From positions 248,001-312,000 of the forward strand of contig CANXME010000875.1 of assembly GCA_948144175.1 (NCBI GenBank): DNA of 64,000 nt, in the 5' to 3' direction. The position numbers were made by a program, and so were the translations under genes. This document shows, one piece after another, positions 1-10,572 of this stretch. Every line of letters starts with the position of its first letter. Position 1 is the first letter of the stretch. Below the pieces are notes generated by a model, which saw only the letters and a list, made by a program, of their open reading frames with translations, had not been told where the DNA came from and searched no databases. Origin of the DNA: Closterium sp. NIES-65 (lineage: Eukaryota > Streptophyta > Zygnematophyceae > Desmidiales > Closteriaceae).

Positions 1-15
1 TGGCGGAGCTAGCCG
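1..15 (+). mobile_element. Copia element B, sliver left of insertion A
   Basis: These bases are the left-hand continuation of element B, which resumes at 7467. Removing element A and one AGCCG copy joins them into one run of B coding sequence. B starts before the window, so its 5' end is not seen. Confidence 0.7.
11..15. repeat. Target-site duplication of element A, left copy
   Basis: AGCCG directly precedes the TG of the left LTR and is repeated exactly at 7467-7471 after the CA of the right LTR. Five bp is the usual duplication size for Ty1/copia integrases. Confidence 0.9.
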
Positions 16-145
16 TGTGAAAGTTGTAGAACAGGAATGGTAATGACTAAGTGAAAGTTGGGTACAAATACAAACCCTAGAGAGCTGTACTCCATATGTG
101 CTACCCCACTATAGCCTACAACAGCTATGTCATATATATCTGACA
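16..145 (-). repeat. 3' LTR of element A
   Basis: A 130-bp repeat with TG...CA ends on either strand, identical to 7337-7466. It contains the core shared by this group's LTRs (GTAGGCTATAGTGGGGTAG on the element strand). It is the 3' LTR because the polypurine tract abuts it and the pol stop lies beside it. Confidence 0.95.
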
Positions 146-168
146 CACCCCCACAGGCAAAGTGGGGG
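146..168 (-). promoter_or_regulatory. Polypurine tract of A, within a hairpin
   Basis: On the element strand the sequence GTGGGGGTG lies directly against the 3' LTR and should prime plus-strand DNA synthesis. The window bases CCCCCAC (148-154) and GTGGGGG (162-168) pair as a 7-bp stem around a 7-nt loop, so the tract lies in one hairpin arm. The same arrangement recurs in D, E, F, J and H. Confidence 0.75.
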
Positions 169-358
169 AGAACAAGAGGTCACAAGACCAGTCAAGCAAA
201 ACAAAGCAAAGCAAGCTCAGGGTGGATCACAAAGTCACCACACAGTCCGAGCACAAGAGCAGGGCCAGAGGCCAGTTCACATGCAGGAATACAGACATAT
301 ATATATAAAACTAGACAAGCAAGAGCAGGTATATATATATGTAACAGTACAAGTAAAG

Positions 359-2011
359 TCAAGAGGAGAGCAAGTGAGGCAAGACAGGCCCAAGACCCAG
401 CTGGGTGCAGAAGCGCTGATGGTCACAAGGCGCGAGTGCCTTGGTGAACACATCAGCAGTGTTGGCCTCAGAGGCCACGTTCGCAAGCCGCAACTGTCCA
501 CGCTGCTGTAGCTCACGAGCAAGGAAGTAGCGAAGAGCAATGTGCTTCGTTCTGTGCTCCAGGCGCTGCTCTCGACACAAGGCCAGCATGGCCTTGTTGT
601 CTACGTACAGCACTGGAGGAGAACGAGGCGGCTCTCCAAGGTCAGTCAGCAGGTAGGTGAGCAAGCGAAGCTCCTGTGCAGCCATGGCCCCGGCGTAGAT
701 CTCAGCCTCACAACTGGAGCTGCGAACCGAAGACGAACGAGTAGCCCGCCACGAGACAGAGCCGGAACCAAGGCTGAAGGTGTAACCCTGTGACGACCGC
801 TGCGTAGCCTGGTTGTCAGCCCAAGAAGCGTCAGCGTGGCCTGTAAGGACCACTGGACTCCGCCCTCCAAGCACTAGCCCCATGCCCGACGTACCGCACA
901 GGTAGCGCAATACCCTCTTCGCTGCAGCCATGTGCTCTGGTCGGTGTCTCCCAGGAGCAACATAGCGTGCAAGAATGCTCAGAGGGTATGCAAGTTCAGG
1001 TCGTGTGCACGTCATCAGGTACATGAGGCAGCCAACAAGCTCTGGGTACGGGCCACTCGACTCTACGGACTCATCCGAAGGCAGAGCTGAGAGCGAGTGA
1101 CGAGTAGACAGAGGAGTGGCCTGTGGCGAGGAGTACGTGAAGCCGAAGCGCTGAAGGACCTGCTGCACCATGTGTGACTGAGTCAAGGTAATGGTGCGGC
1201 GTGCTCTGTCCCGGGTGATCTGCAAGCCAAGGTAGCTGCGCAGTTCACCCAGGTCTGTGCACGTGTGTCTCTTCAGCAGCTCGGACTTCACGTAGGCAAG
1301 TCCAGCAGTGTCCGCTGTGGCAAAGACCAAGTCGTCGACGTACACGAGGATGTAGAACGGCGGCAGTGAAGTGTCGGTGCGCAGAAACAGCGACGGGTCA
1401 GCAGTAGAAGGAGCAAACCCAAGAGCCGCAAGCGTAGTCCTCAGTGTGTCGTGCCACTCACGCGGTGCCTGGCGGAGACCGTAGACTGGCCGTCGGAGGC
1501 TCCACTGGGTGCCAGGAGGAAAAGTCCCAGTGAAGCCAGGTGGACGGCACAGCCAGATCTCCTCGTGCAGGCTACCCTGCAGGAACGCAGTGCTGAAGTC
1601 GAGAGAGTGAAGCTCGTAGTCGCGCTGAGCGGCTATGTGCAATAGCACCCGAAGAGTGGTCATCTTCGGGGTGGGAGAGAAGGTCTGAAAGTAGTCTACT
1701 CCCTGCCGCTGACTGAAGCCACGAGCAACGTACCGCGCCTTGAAGACAGGTGGAGAGCCCGGCGGCCGCTTCACCCTGAAGATCCACATGCCACTGACGA
1801 TGTTCGCCCCAGGAGGGGGAAATGCGTCAACGTAGGTGCCTGTGGACTTCCAGGAAGCCATCTTTGCATCCATAGCTGCCTGCCAATGAGAGGAGTAGGG
1901 ACCCTCTACGGCCTCCGCGTAAGAGCGCGGAGTCGGGATGTCTAGTGCATCCGGGTCTCCCTCAGGAGCAAGCAGTACAGACGCGAGATGAGGTGAAGCA
2001 GCCGCCAGACA
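359..2011 (-). CDS. Element A POL, reverse transcriptase and RNase H part
   Basis: This is the 3' part of the copia polyprotein, about 550 codons ending in TGA. It begins directly after an in-frame TAG (2012-2014) and stays in the frame of the upstream segment. The RT domain starts near 1870 with the residues MDAKMASWKS, a family-conserved entry, and carries the catalytic YVDD box at about 1330-1345. RNase H follows with its acidic residues visible: Asp in DASWA (about 828), Glu in EAEIYA (about 700) and Asp in VDNKA (about 600). Products act in cytoplasmic virus-like particles to copy element RNA into cDNA. All visible catalytic residues are intact. With the TAG read through or reverted, this would be a working enzyme region. 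That is an inference. Confidence 0.9.
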   Translation of the reverse strand, partial: CLAAASPHLASVLLAPEGDPDALDIPTPRSYAEAVEGPYSSHWQAAMDAKMASWKSTGTYVDAFPPPGANIVSGMWIFRVKRPPGSPPVFKARYVARGFSQRQGVDYFQTFSPTPKMTTLRVLLHIAAQRDYELHSLDFSTAFLQGSLHEEIWLCRPPGFTGTFPPGTQWSLRRPVYGLRQAPREWHDTLRTTLAALGFAPSTADPSLFLRTDTSLPPFYILVYVDDLVFATADTAGLAYVKSELLKRHTCTDLGELRSYLGLQITRDRARRTITLTQSHMVQQVLQRFGFTYSSPQATPLSTRHSLSALPSDESVESSGPYPELVGCLMYLMTCTRPELAYPLSILARYVAPGRHRPEHMAAAKRVLRYLCGTSGMGLVLGGRSPVVLTGHADASWADNQATQRSSQGYTFSLGSGSVSWRATRSSSVRSSSCEAEIYAGAMAAQELRLLTYLLTDLGEPPRSPPVLYVDNKAMLALCREQRLEHRTKHIALRYFLARELQQRGQLRLANVASEANTADVFTKALAPCDHQRFCTQLGLGPVLPHLLSS

Positions 2012-5000
2012 CTATAACTCCTCCTGCCTGTCCTCTAGGACGTCCGTGCCAAGAGCACACTCACCCCCGACCGACAGAGGACAGACAGACGCAGACTCAG
2101 CAACAAGACTAGCAGCGTAGTCTAGACGACAGCTAGCAGCAAAGTCGACGAGCTCAGCGACAAGAGCAGACGCAGCAGTGGACTCAAAAGAGGGGTCAGT
2201 GACGACAGTAGCAAGCAGACGCATGACAGTAGGACTGGCAGCACGAAGGGAGTCCGACTCAGGGTCGGCAAGTGCAGGAAGAGAGGACTGAGGAGGAGAG
2301 GGCAAAGGGGCACGCAGAGGAGCAGTAGACGGACGCAGAGACATCCGGTGCGTGCCAGGGACAGGAGGAGGACGCTGACGCGAACCGCGACCACTAGCGC
2401 GAGCAGGACGAACAGGCGACGCGGGACGAGACGCAGGCTCACGACGCTCAGCAAGACCTCCAGTAGGACCAGAGTAAGGAGAGGGAGCAGGCAGTGGAGA
2501 GGAAGGCTCCAACAGTGACTGCGACTGGACAGGCTGAGGACACTCTACCGGAGGAGAAAGACCAAGAACCTGCTGCAGGAGCGGAACGAAGTACGGCCGA
2601 GGCCGCGCGGCAACTCCAGACTCAGCAGGGACAGCACCAGCACCCTCAGCGACAGCACCAGCGCCACCAGCACCTCCAGCAGCAGGACCTCCAGCAGCAC
2701 CAGCAGCAGAACCACTGCCAGGACAGACAACAGTAGTCTCTGCACCAACACCCTCAGCAGCTCCAGCTCCAGTAGGACCCGCAGGCCCAGCAGCTCCGGG
2801 ACCGGCAGCACCAGCACCCTCGACGGTTGAAGAAGCTCCAGCTCCAGTAGCACGCCTCCAGCGGCGAGCAAACCACTCGCGCAGCTCCTGTGGAGAGAGG
2901 GGCTCCCGGCGAGACGCAGCAGCAGGAGAAACCCTAGGCTCAGCAGCTCCAGACGCAGCACCCCCAGGCTCAGCAGCTCCAGACTCAGCACCCCCAGGCT
3001 CAGCAGCTCCAGACCCAGCACCCCCTAGCTCAGCAGCTCCAGGCACAGCACCCCCCGGCTCAGCACCCCCAGGCTCAGCACCCTCCGCAGTAGCACCCCC
3101 AGGCCCAGCACCCCCAGGCTCCGCACCCCCAGTAGCAGCACCTCCAGGCTCGGCACCCCTGCGCACAGCACCCCCAGAGTCAGCACCCCCAGGCTCAGCA
3201 CCCGCAGCAGCACCAGAGTCACCAGTAACCTCGGCCGGGTCAACTGCGTCTACCTGGGACACACCTGAGGGGGCAGGAACCTGAGGGGGGAGGGGGTCTA
3301 TCGGGGGGGGAACCGGCACAAGGAAGTCCGGTGGAGGGGGGAGGGAAGGAGTGCGGTAGGGGAAGAGGCGGCAGAAGGGGACTGACTCGTCGAACGTGAC
3401 GTCCTGGGAGGACAGAACACAACGAGAAGAGGGGTGGTAGAACTGCCACCCGGGAGCGTCTGTGGGGAAGCCAAGGAAGACACAGGGAGCAGCACGAGGG
3501 GACAGCTTGTCCGCAGACAAGTCGCGGACAAACGCCCGAGATCCCCAGACACGGAACGCCGACGCATCGCCAACCTTCCCCGTCCACAGCAAGACTGGGG
3601 ACATCGCGGGCCGAGAGACCCGGGGGTGAAGGTTGATCTCATGCGCGGCGTACCGAACCGCAAACGGCCACAGAAAATGGGGGGCAGCCGCATGCACCAT
3701 GGACGTACGGGCGACGTCCATGACAATGCCGATGCGGCGCTCAGCAATCCCATTCTGATGTGGAGAGTCCGGAAGCGTGAATGTCTGGCGGATGCCTCGT
3801 GCCCGACAGTAGGCTCGCAGAAGGCCGGAGGAGAACTCTCCGCCTCTGTCCGAGTGCAGACGCAAAACAGGAAAGTCCGAGCCGAAGCTCCGCCTGAGCT
3901 GGAGACGAGCTGCGCGGATCCAGTCGATCAACACCTCAGTGACCTCACCCTTGCTGCGCAAGGGGAAGACTGTGGTGTAACGCGAGTAGTCGTCAACCAC
4001 CAGCAGGAAGTAGCGCTCGTGACCCTGTCCACCGACGCGGGCTGGGCCCCACACGTCCATGTGAAGCGTCTGCATCGGGGCCTCCGTCGAAGGAAACGGG
4101 GAGGAGTGAGGGGTAGCCCGCAGGCGACCCTCAACACAGGGGACACAGGGAGGGCCAGGCCCCGGAGGAAGGGGAGGGAGGGACCGGGGAAGGCCAGAGA
4201 CAAGAAGGCGAGAGGCCATGCCCCGGAGACGAGGCAGGGAGGGGTGACCCATCCTGTGGTGCCACAGGAGGGTCTCGTGGGACAGGAGGCGACACGAGCA
4301 GGGGGCAGACTCAGGACCAGACCTGGACGCTGCAGCAAACACCTGACCCGACGCAGCTACCTGACCAGACGCAGGAGGAGGAGACGGAACAGTGAGTGTG
4401 TACAGGCTCGACCCCGGCCCACGTGTGAACGTGGTCAAGTGTCGACCCGTGTCCGCGTCCGTGCAGTGGGTGTCCCGTCGGCGCGCAGGGGTGAACTGGT
4501 CAACCCCTGCATCCTGTAGGTCAGCACCCGCCACCAAGTTCGTAGAGAACGAGGGGAGGTAGAGACCGGACAAGACGCCAGACGGGACCGCAGGGCACGG
4601 CAGGACAGTGGAGTAGCGAGCCAGAACAGGACCCCCAGAGGGGTCCGCCAGGGAGACCGCCACTGGCCGACTAAGCGGCGTGAGTGTGGTGCGGTCTCGA
4701 AAGAAGGAGCGAGACGCCCCTGAGTCAAGAGTGAAGGTGAGAGAGGGCGGAGACGTCGCAGTACCTGAGAGAGCAGACTCACCAGCACCTGAGGACACAG
4801 ACTCACTGGCACCTAGAGCAACAGCCTCACCAGCACCTGGAGCAGCAGCCTCAACAGCACCTAGAGCCGCAGTACCAATGCCCGGGTCGGGCGGGAAACA
4901 CCGGTAACAGTCACCCTCCTCACTAATAGTCACAGCATACATGGCAGCAAGAATAGCATCAAAGTCAAGATCAAAGATAGCTACTCCCGCCCTAGACAGC

Positions 5001-5826
5001 TGGTCCCAGCGAGGGATCTCAGAGGCGTCAGGAAACTGGCGGCGCCAAGCGTCAGTCAAGCGGCCGAAGCAACGCTGGGTGGAGTGTGGACCACCACACT
5101 GCTCACCCGCACGGTCGCCAGTGCGCAGGATGTAAGTGCACGGACCAGCACCCCCACCCCGCTGACGTGCAGAGTACCACTCACGGAGCTGCTGCGGGGA
5201 GAGGGTCTCCTGACCACGCTGCTGCTGCTGGCGCTGACCACCACCGGAGCCACTCCTCCTAGACGCGCCACGACCTCCGCCGCCTCCTCCTCCGCCGCCG
5301 CCACCACCTCCGCTGCCACCGCCACTCCCACCGTCGCCGCCGCCACCGCCGCCTCCGCCTCCACCCCCACTACCACCGCCGCTGCCGCCCCCGCCTCCAC
5401 TGCCTCCGCCGACACCTCCACTCCCGCCACCACTCCCGCTACCACCCTCACCTCCTCCGCTGCCTCTACCGCCGCCTCCACCGCCCCCGCCGCCTCCACC
5501 ACCGCCCCTGCCCCCCTTGCTCTTGCCAGAGCGACGTTTCCCGCTAGGGGTAGACGCCGCACCGACCGACTCAAAGCCAACAAGGTCGGCCGTAGCAGCA
5601 GAGGCGACAGAGGGCAGGAGGGGGGAGGGGGAACACCCCTCAAAGATGGGGGTGCGTGGGTCACCACGAGAGGCCCCTACAGCGAGAATGCTCTTCTCGG
5701 CTGCTAGGAGGGACTTCTCAAGGAGCTCGACAGTGAGAGTGGTGGGGCAGACTGCGAGTAGGTCGTCCCTGACTCCGCGAAGGGAGTCAGGGAGGCGGGT
5801 GACAATGTAGTAGAGAGTGAAGTACT
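2012..5826 (-). CDS. Element A GAG C-terminus, protease, integrase and linker
   Basis: A 1291-residue open frame ending at TAG 2012-2014, where sister copies have CAG. In order it holds: the GAG tail; a glycine-rich tract (about 5560-5235); an L-S-P-Q-Q-L-R-E-W module; an atypical Cys/His motif (about 5139-5068, C-X13-C-X3-H-X4-C); aspartic protease with DSGAS (about 4725); the GAG-pre-integrase H/C zinc region (HHRMGH near 4250); and integrase with Asp in HMDVWG, Asp in LHSDRGG and Glu in AERRIG at DD35E spacing. A long low-complexity linker follows, with GAEPG repeats (about 3230-2940), a second L-S-P-Q-E-L-R-E-W module and Pro/Ala-rich sequence before RT. The true start is the GAG ATG at 6299, in another frame because of the homopolymer at 5827-5838. 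Confidence 0.9.
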
Positions 5827-6299
5827 GGGGGGGGGGGGTTCTTAGCGCAGAACTCAGCAGGAAGTGCAGCGCGGAAGCGAGCATCACTAGTGCGCAGGTG
5901 GGTAATGAGGTCGGCTACTGTGGCAAAAGCAGCAAGGTCGGAAAAGAGGTACGGTAGCATGAGGCGGCTCAGTGCAGCAGTGGCAGGGGTGGAGTAGCGT
6001 GCAATAACCGCGTCGTACAAGGTCTGAGCACTCTTGTACGACCCAAAGTGGGCACGCTCAGCGGGAGGGAGGTGGCGACGCACAGCAAGACGTGCAGCAG
6101 CATCGCGTGTGGCCCACTGTGAGCGAACAGTGGCATCCTCAGTAGCAGCAGGGGCGGGAGAGGCACCAGAAGTGAGATCAAAGAGAGAGAGTCCGTCAGC
6201 TCTGACGCACTGTAGGAAAAGCAGTAGGTCGTCTACCCACACGTCAAAGTCGATGGCTCTGCCCTCAGCGTCAAAGGTGAGGACACTGGGGGTAGCCAT
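5827..6299 (-). CDS. Element A GAG N-terminal part
   Basis: Copia GAG/capsid N-terminus starting at ATG 6299 with MATPSVLTFDAEG, the start shared by D and J. It corresponds to the copia GAG capsid domain (residues 1 to about 150), with the conserved stretch TVADLITHLRTS. The frame runs into a 12-base C tract (G on the given strand). Downstream homology continues in another frame, so the tract is off by one base relative to D and J. GAG would assemble the particle and bind element RNA. The frameshift could be a mutation, a sequencing error in a homopolymer, or a slippage site; I favour the first two. Confidence 0.85.
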
Positions 6300-7307
6300 G
6301 ACAGCAGTAGAGAGAGGGCAGTGCGCAGAGTAAAGCTCAGTGCTCACCAGACAGGGCAGTGCAGGGAGGGCTCGGGCGGCTCGGGCGGCTCGGGCGGCTC
6401 GGCGGCTCGACTGCTGGGCGGCTCGGGCGACTCGGCGGCTCGGGCGGCTCGGGCGGCTCGGCTGCTGGGGCGGCTCGGCTGCTGGGGCGGCTCGGCTGCT
6501 GGGGCGGCTCGGCTGCTGGGGCGGCTCGGCTGCTACGGTGGCTCGGCTGCTGGGGCGGCGGGGCCGGGAGATGAGGTGGCGGGGCCGGCAGGGGCAGCAG
6601 CAGGGGCCAGTAGGGGTAGCGGCGGGGCCGGCAGAGGGGACGGCGGAGCCGGTAGAGGGGACGGGGGGGGGGGGGGGGGGGGGGGCCGTCGGGTGCAGCG
6701 GCGGAGCCGGTAGAGGGGACGGCGGGGCCGTCAGGCGCGGCTGCGGGGCCGTCAGAAGGGGACGGCGTGGCCGTCAGAAAGGGACGGCGGAGGGGCCGTC
6801 GGGTGCAGCAGCGGGGCCGGCAGAGGGGACGGCGAAGCCGTTGGGCGCAGCTGCGGGGCCGGCTGGGGCGACGGCGGGGCCGTCCGAGGGGACGGCGGGG
6901 CCGTCAGGTGTAGCGGCGGGGCCGTCAGAGGGGACGGCGGGGCCGTCCGAGGGGACGGCGGGGCCGTCAGGTGCAGCAGCGGGGCCGGCAGAGGGGACGG
7001 TGGGGCCGCGGCTGAGCAGGCGGCAGGGCCGCGTCATAGCGGGCGGCGGGGCCGCGGCTGAGCAGGCGGCGGGGCCGCGTCGTAGCGGGCGGCGGGGCCG
7101 CGGCTGAGCAGGCGGCGGGGCCGCGTCTGAGCGGGCGGCGGGGCCGCGTCGTAGCGGGCGGCGGGGCCGCGTCTGAGCAGGCGGCGGGGCCGCGTCCGAA
7201 ATGGCGGCGTCAGGGCCGCGAGGGAAGGGCGACACGGAGGGTCGCTCGAGCGAGAGGAAAAAAAAAGTGAGCGCGCCTCGGGGTGCGCTTCGGTGGGCCC
7301 TAGGCGA
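6300..7307 (-). other. GC-rich repetitive 5' leader of element A
   Basis: About 1 kb between the primer-binding site and the GAG ATG. It is composed of degenerate short GC-rich repeats of the GGGGCCGTC/GGGGACGGC type, 9-bp GGCTCGGGC-type repeats, and a run of about 23 G at 6663-6685. Open frames on both strands here are compositional. D (15954-16888) and J (40608-41678) have leaders of the same length and style, so it is a family feature, probably the packaging/untranslated leader. Strong RNA structure is expected. Confidence 0.8.
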
Positions 7308-7336
7308 AGTTCCCACAGGGAACCCGCTCTATACCA
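7308..7336 (-). promoter_or_regulatory. Primer-binding site of A with overlapping hairpin
   Basis: On the element strand the sequence TGGTATAGAGCGGGTTCCC starts directly after the 5' LTR. It resembles the initiator-Met tRNA primer site of plant copia elements (TGGTATCAGAGC), allowing small gaps. Its 3' half (GGTTCCC) pairs with GGGAACT just downstream (7308-7314 with 7318-7324, loop of 3 nt). The hairpin is conserved in D and J. Confidence 0.8.
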
Positions 7337-7466
7337 TGTGAAAGTTGTAGAACAGGAATGGTAATGACTAAGTGAAAGTTGGGTACAAATACAAACCCTA
7401 GAGAGCTGTACTCCATATGTGCTACCCCACTATAGCCTACAACAGCTATGTCATATATATCTGACA
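7337..7466 (-). repeat. 5' LTR of element A
   Basis: A 130-bp copy identical to 16-145. In the element orientation this LTR carries the promoter and is followed by the primer-binding site. The right neighbour 7467-7471 (AGCCG) completes the target duplication. Confidence 0.95.
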
Positions 7467-7471
7467 AGCCG
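7467..7471. repeat. Target-site duplication of element A, right copy
   Basis: AGCCG, identical to 11-15. Confidence 0.9.
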
Positions 7472-8709
7472 TGCTCGTCGGGAGCAGCCGCTTTTTCCGC
7501 AGCAACGTCGTGAGTGGGCTGCCCGGTGGGGTGCTACTAATGGAGGTACCTGTGAGTCTACTCCTCCTGGTAGTGCCGCGTGTATACGCGGAGGTTTCGG
7601 AGGTGGACAGCAGCAGCAACAGCGTCCCCTGGAGACTCTCTCCCCGCAGCAGCTTCGTGCGTGGGCTGTCCGGTGGGGCTGCCTTGATGGCGGAGGGTTT
7701 TGGGGTATTCGTACTGGGGGTGTAGAGGCACGTGGTGGCGCAGAGGCTACTAGTCTCGTTGCGTGTGACTTAGCTAGCCTTGCGGTAGAGCCTGAAGAGG
7801 CCTTGCACACTTTTACTCTCGACTCAGGTGCGTCTCGTTGCTTCTTCTGTGACAGCACCATAGTCACACCGCTCACAGTCCTTGTCCCTCTCACACTGGC
7901 CGACCCCTCCGGGGGCCCGGTAGTCGTGCGTGGCGCCACTGTTCTCCCTTGTCCGGCGGGCCCTTCGGGCCTCCTCACAGGTCTCCACCTCCCCTCGTTC
8001 CCTAAGAACTTAGTGGATACCTCTGTCCTCCAGGACCAGTGGGTCATTGTCACCCAGCCTAGAGGCGAGCTAGTGGCAATATGTACTGACTCGCGCACAG
8101 GTGAGCACCTCGCCACGTTCACTCGGAGGCCTTGGTCTGGCCTATATACACTAACCACTGAGTCTACACTAGCAGCTGAGTCAGGTCAGGTAGCTGCGTC
8201 GGTTGAGGTCGTTGCGTCTTGCTTGTGTCGTCTCCTCACGCACCAGACTCTCTTCTAGCACCAACGTCTTGGCCACCCCTCCTTCCCATGCCTTCGAGGC
8301 ATGCACTCCCGTCTCCTTGCCTAGGTCCCTGCTCCCGCTCCCGTTTTTGCTTGCACCGCCGTGTCTTCCTTGCGTCGAGGGGTGCCAGCGTGTCGCTCCT
8401 CACTCCTCCTCGTTTCCTCCTACCACAGCTTCTCTGCAGACCCTCCACATAGACGTGTGGGGTCCAGCCCGAGTCCCTGGACAGGGTGGAGAGCGCTACT
8501 TCTTGCTGGTTGTAGACGACTACACGTGCTACACCACGGTCTTCCCCTTGCAGAGCAAGGCGGAGGTCCGCAGTGTTCTGTTCCGCTGGATCCGTGCTGT
8601 CCGTCGCCAGCTCAGGGCTCGGTTTCAGCAGGACCTCCCGGTCCTGTGACTGCACTCTGACTGAGGTGGTGAGTTTTCCTCCGGTCTCCTCGAGGAGTTC
8701 TGTGGTGCT
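7467..8709 (+). pseudogene. Copia element B: GAG tail, protease, integrase remnant
   Basis: Plus-strand copia remnant into which A inserted. The first open stretch (to the TAG at 8256-8258) encodes two R-(E/A)-W modules, a Gly/Gln-rich segment, and an aspartic protease with DSGASRCFF near 7825, followed by the start of the GAG-pre-integrase region. At 8256-8258 a conserved TGG (Trp) has become TAG. Frameshifts follow, then an integrase core is visible: LHIDVWGPARV (about 8440), VVDDY, and a broken second-Asp region near 8650 with two TGA codons where sister copies have arginine. Homology stops at about 8709. B is related to, but distinct from, the A/D/J group and is clearly dead. Confidence 0.8.
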
Positions 8710-9241
8710 GATCCGTGAAGAAACGCATTCTTCACATCAAGTTGCAGCAAATCCATGACCATAGCTGCCGCGATTCAGAGGAGCACACGGACGGTGGTGT
8801 AGCTGCTAACCGGAGTATAGGTGTCGTCGTAGTCGGTGCCGAAGCGTTGCCACGAGCCTGGCCTTGTATTTCTCCAAGGCACCGTCAGGTCGCAGCTTCT
8901 TCTTCAGCGGCCACTTGACGCCGACACTTTTGCGACCTTCGGGGAGGTCAGCCAACATCCAAGTGCCTTGCTCATCAAGGTTCTCCATCTCCTCCTTCAT
9001 TGCCGCCCAACATTCCTTTCCTTCAAGTCCGGACAACGCAGCTGCCAGGTCGAGGATGACACCTCCCCAAGCGCCTTCCCCCTCATTCTCGTCCAGGTAC
9101 TCCACATCGTCATCGCTGTCCGTGTCGCAATCATCCTCAGCAAGGTATGCCATGTCGTACGCATTGTCCTCATCGTCCGCATCCTAGGCCGTCATGGCTG
9201 ATGGTTGAAACCGTACGGGTGGCACCCCCTTGTTAGGCCTG
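8710..9241 (-). pseudogene. Fragment G: RT N-terminus of a different copia lineage
   Basis: A minus-strand frame at 9153-8806 begins with an acidic stretch. It then shows the classic copia RT entry: W-x-A-M-x-E-E-M near CWAAMKEEM, a GTWMLADLP segment, VKWPLKKKLRPDG, and YKARLVA. After a small frameshift the RT continues toward 8716 with TDYDDTYTPV and LQLDVKNAFLHG. The sequence differs clearly from the A/D/J RT, so it is another lineage. No LTR, primer site or target duplication is visible. Both edges are abrupt junctions to B (left) and C (right). Confidence 0.75.
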
Positions 9242-10572
9242 CTAGTAGCGCAGAGCGATATGCTTCGTTCTGTGCTCCAGTCTGTGCTCCTCACACAAGG
9301 CAATGGTAGCCTTGTTGTCGACGTACAGCACTGGAGGAGAACGAGGCCGCTCTCCCAAGTCGGTCAGCAGGTAGGTGAGCCAGCGTAACTCCTGTGCAGC
9401 CATGGCTGTGGCGTAGATCTCAGCCTCACAACTGGAGCTGAGAACAGAAGACGAGCGTGTAGAACGCCAAGAAACTGAACCAGAGCCAAGGCTGAAGGTG
9501 TAACCCTGAGACGACCACTGAGTAGCCTCGTCGTCAGCCGAAGAAGCGTCTGAGTGCCCAGTGAGTACAGCTCGGTCTCGTCCTCCAAGCACTAGCCCCA
9601 AGCACTCGGTCTCGTACTGCACAAGTAGCGCAACACCCTCTTAGCGGCATCCATGTGCTCCTTCCGGTGACGGCCAGGAGCGACATAGCATGCAAGGATG
9701 CTAAGAGGGTATGCAAGGTCAGGTCGAGTGCAGGTCATCAAGTACATGAGGCAGCCCACAAGCTCTGGATACGGGCCACTCGGCTCTACGGACTCATCCG
9801 AAGGCAGAGCTAAGAGCGAGTGACCGATAGGCAGAGGAGTGGCCTGAGGCGAGGAGTACGTGAAGCGGAAGCGCTGAAGGAACTGCTGCACCATGTGTGA
9901 CTGAGTCAAGGTGATGGTGCGCAGTGCTCTGTCCCGAGTGATCCGCAAGCCAAGATGGCTTGTAAGTTCACCCAGGTCTGTGCACGTGTATCTCTTCTGC
10001 AGCTCCAACTTCACGTGGGCGAGTGCTGCAGTTTCAGCAGTGGCAAAGACCAAGTCGTCGACGTACATGAGGATGTAGAATGGCGGCAGCAAAGTGTCGG
10101 TGCGTAGAAACAGCGACGGGTCAGCAGTAGAAGGAGCGAACCCAAGAGCCGCAAGTGTAGCCCTCAGTGTGTCGTGCCACTCACGCGGCGCCTGGCGGAG
10201 ACCGTAGACTGGCCGCCGGAGGCTCCACTAGGTACCAGGAGGGAACGACAGAGTGAAGCCAGGTGGGCGGCGCAGCCAGATCTCCTCGTGCAGGCTGCCG
10301 TGTAGGAAAGCAGTGCTAAAGTCAAGAGAGTGGAGCTCGTAGTCACGCTGAGCGGCGACGTGCAACAGAACCCAAAGAGTGGTCATCTTCAGGGTCGGGG
10401 AGAAGGTCTGGAAGAAGTCAACTCCCTCTCGCTGACTGAAGCCTCGTGCAACGTAACGCGCCTTGAAGACAGGTGGAGAACCCGGCGGCCACTTCACCCT
10501 GAAAATCCACATGCCACTGACGATGTTCGCCCCAGGTGGGGGAACCTCGTAGACGTAGGTGCCTGTGGACTT
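9242..10572 (-). pseudogene. Element C RT and RNase H remnant
   Basis: Minus-strand RT/RNase H in several frames. RT starts after the TAG at 10573-10575 (Trp TGG in sister copies). A second stop at 10228-10230 is TAG for the CAG of a conserved Gln. The YVDD box lies near 10050-10065 (preceded by YILM) and the RNase H DAS, EAEIYA and VDNKA acidic motifs lie between about 9545 and 9315. Reading ends at the left truncation, so the last roughly 60 residues, the terminal stop and the 3' LTR are lost. Confidence 0.8.

Larger units (their letters stand above)
16..7466 (-). mobile_element. Complete Ty1/copia LTR retrotransposon A
   Basis: A full-length element of 7451 bp in minus orientation. It has 130-bp LTRs with no difference between them, a perfect 5-bp target duplication, a tRNA primer-binding site inside the right LTR, a polypurine tract inside the left LTR, a 1-kb GC-rich leader and one GAG-POL reading region (6299 down to 359). 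The domain order GAG, protease, integrase, RT, RNase H defines Ty1/copia. The coding region has one frameshift at a homopolymer (5827-5838) and one TAG (2012-2014) and is otherwise open. Identical LTRs make it the youngest copy here. It sits inside copia element B. The roughly 200 bp between the pol stop and the polypurine tract hold TA-rich runs and short CTTTG repeats (minus strand) shared by sister copies. Confidence 0.95.

Noticed and set aside
3434-4519. 361-codon ORF on the plus strand inside A, and its counterparts opposite integrase in other copies
   Set aside because: Antisense shadow of the integrase frame; it recurs wherever the sense copia coding region is GC-rich.
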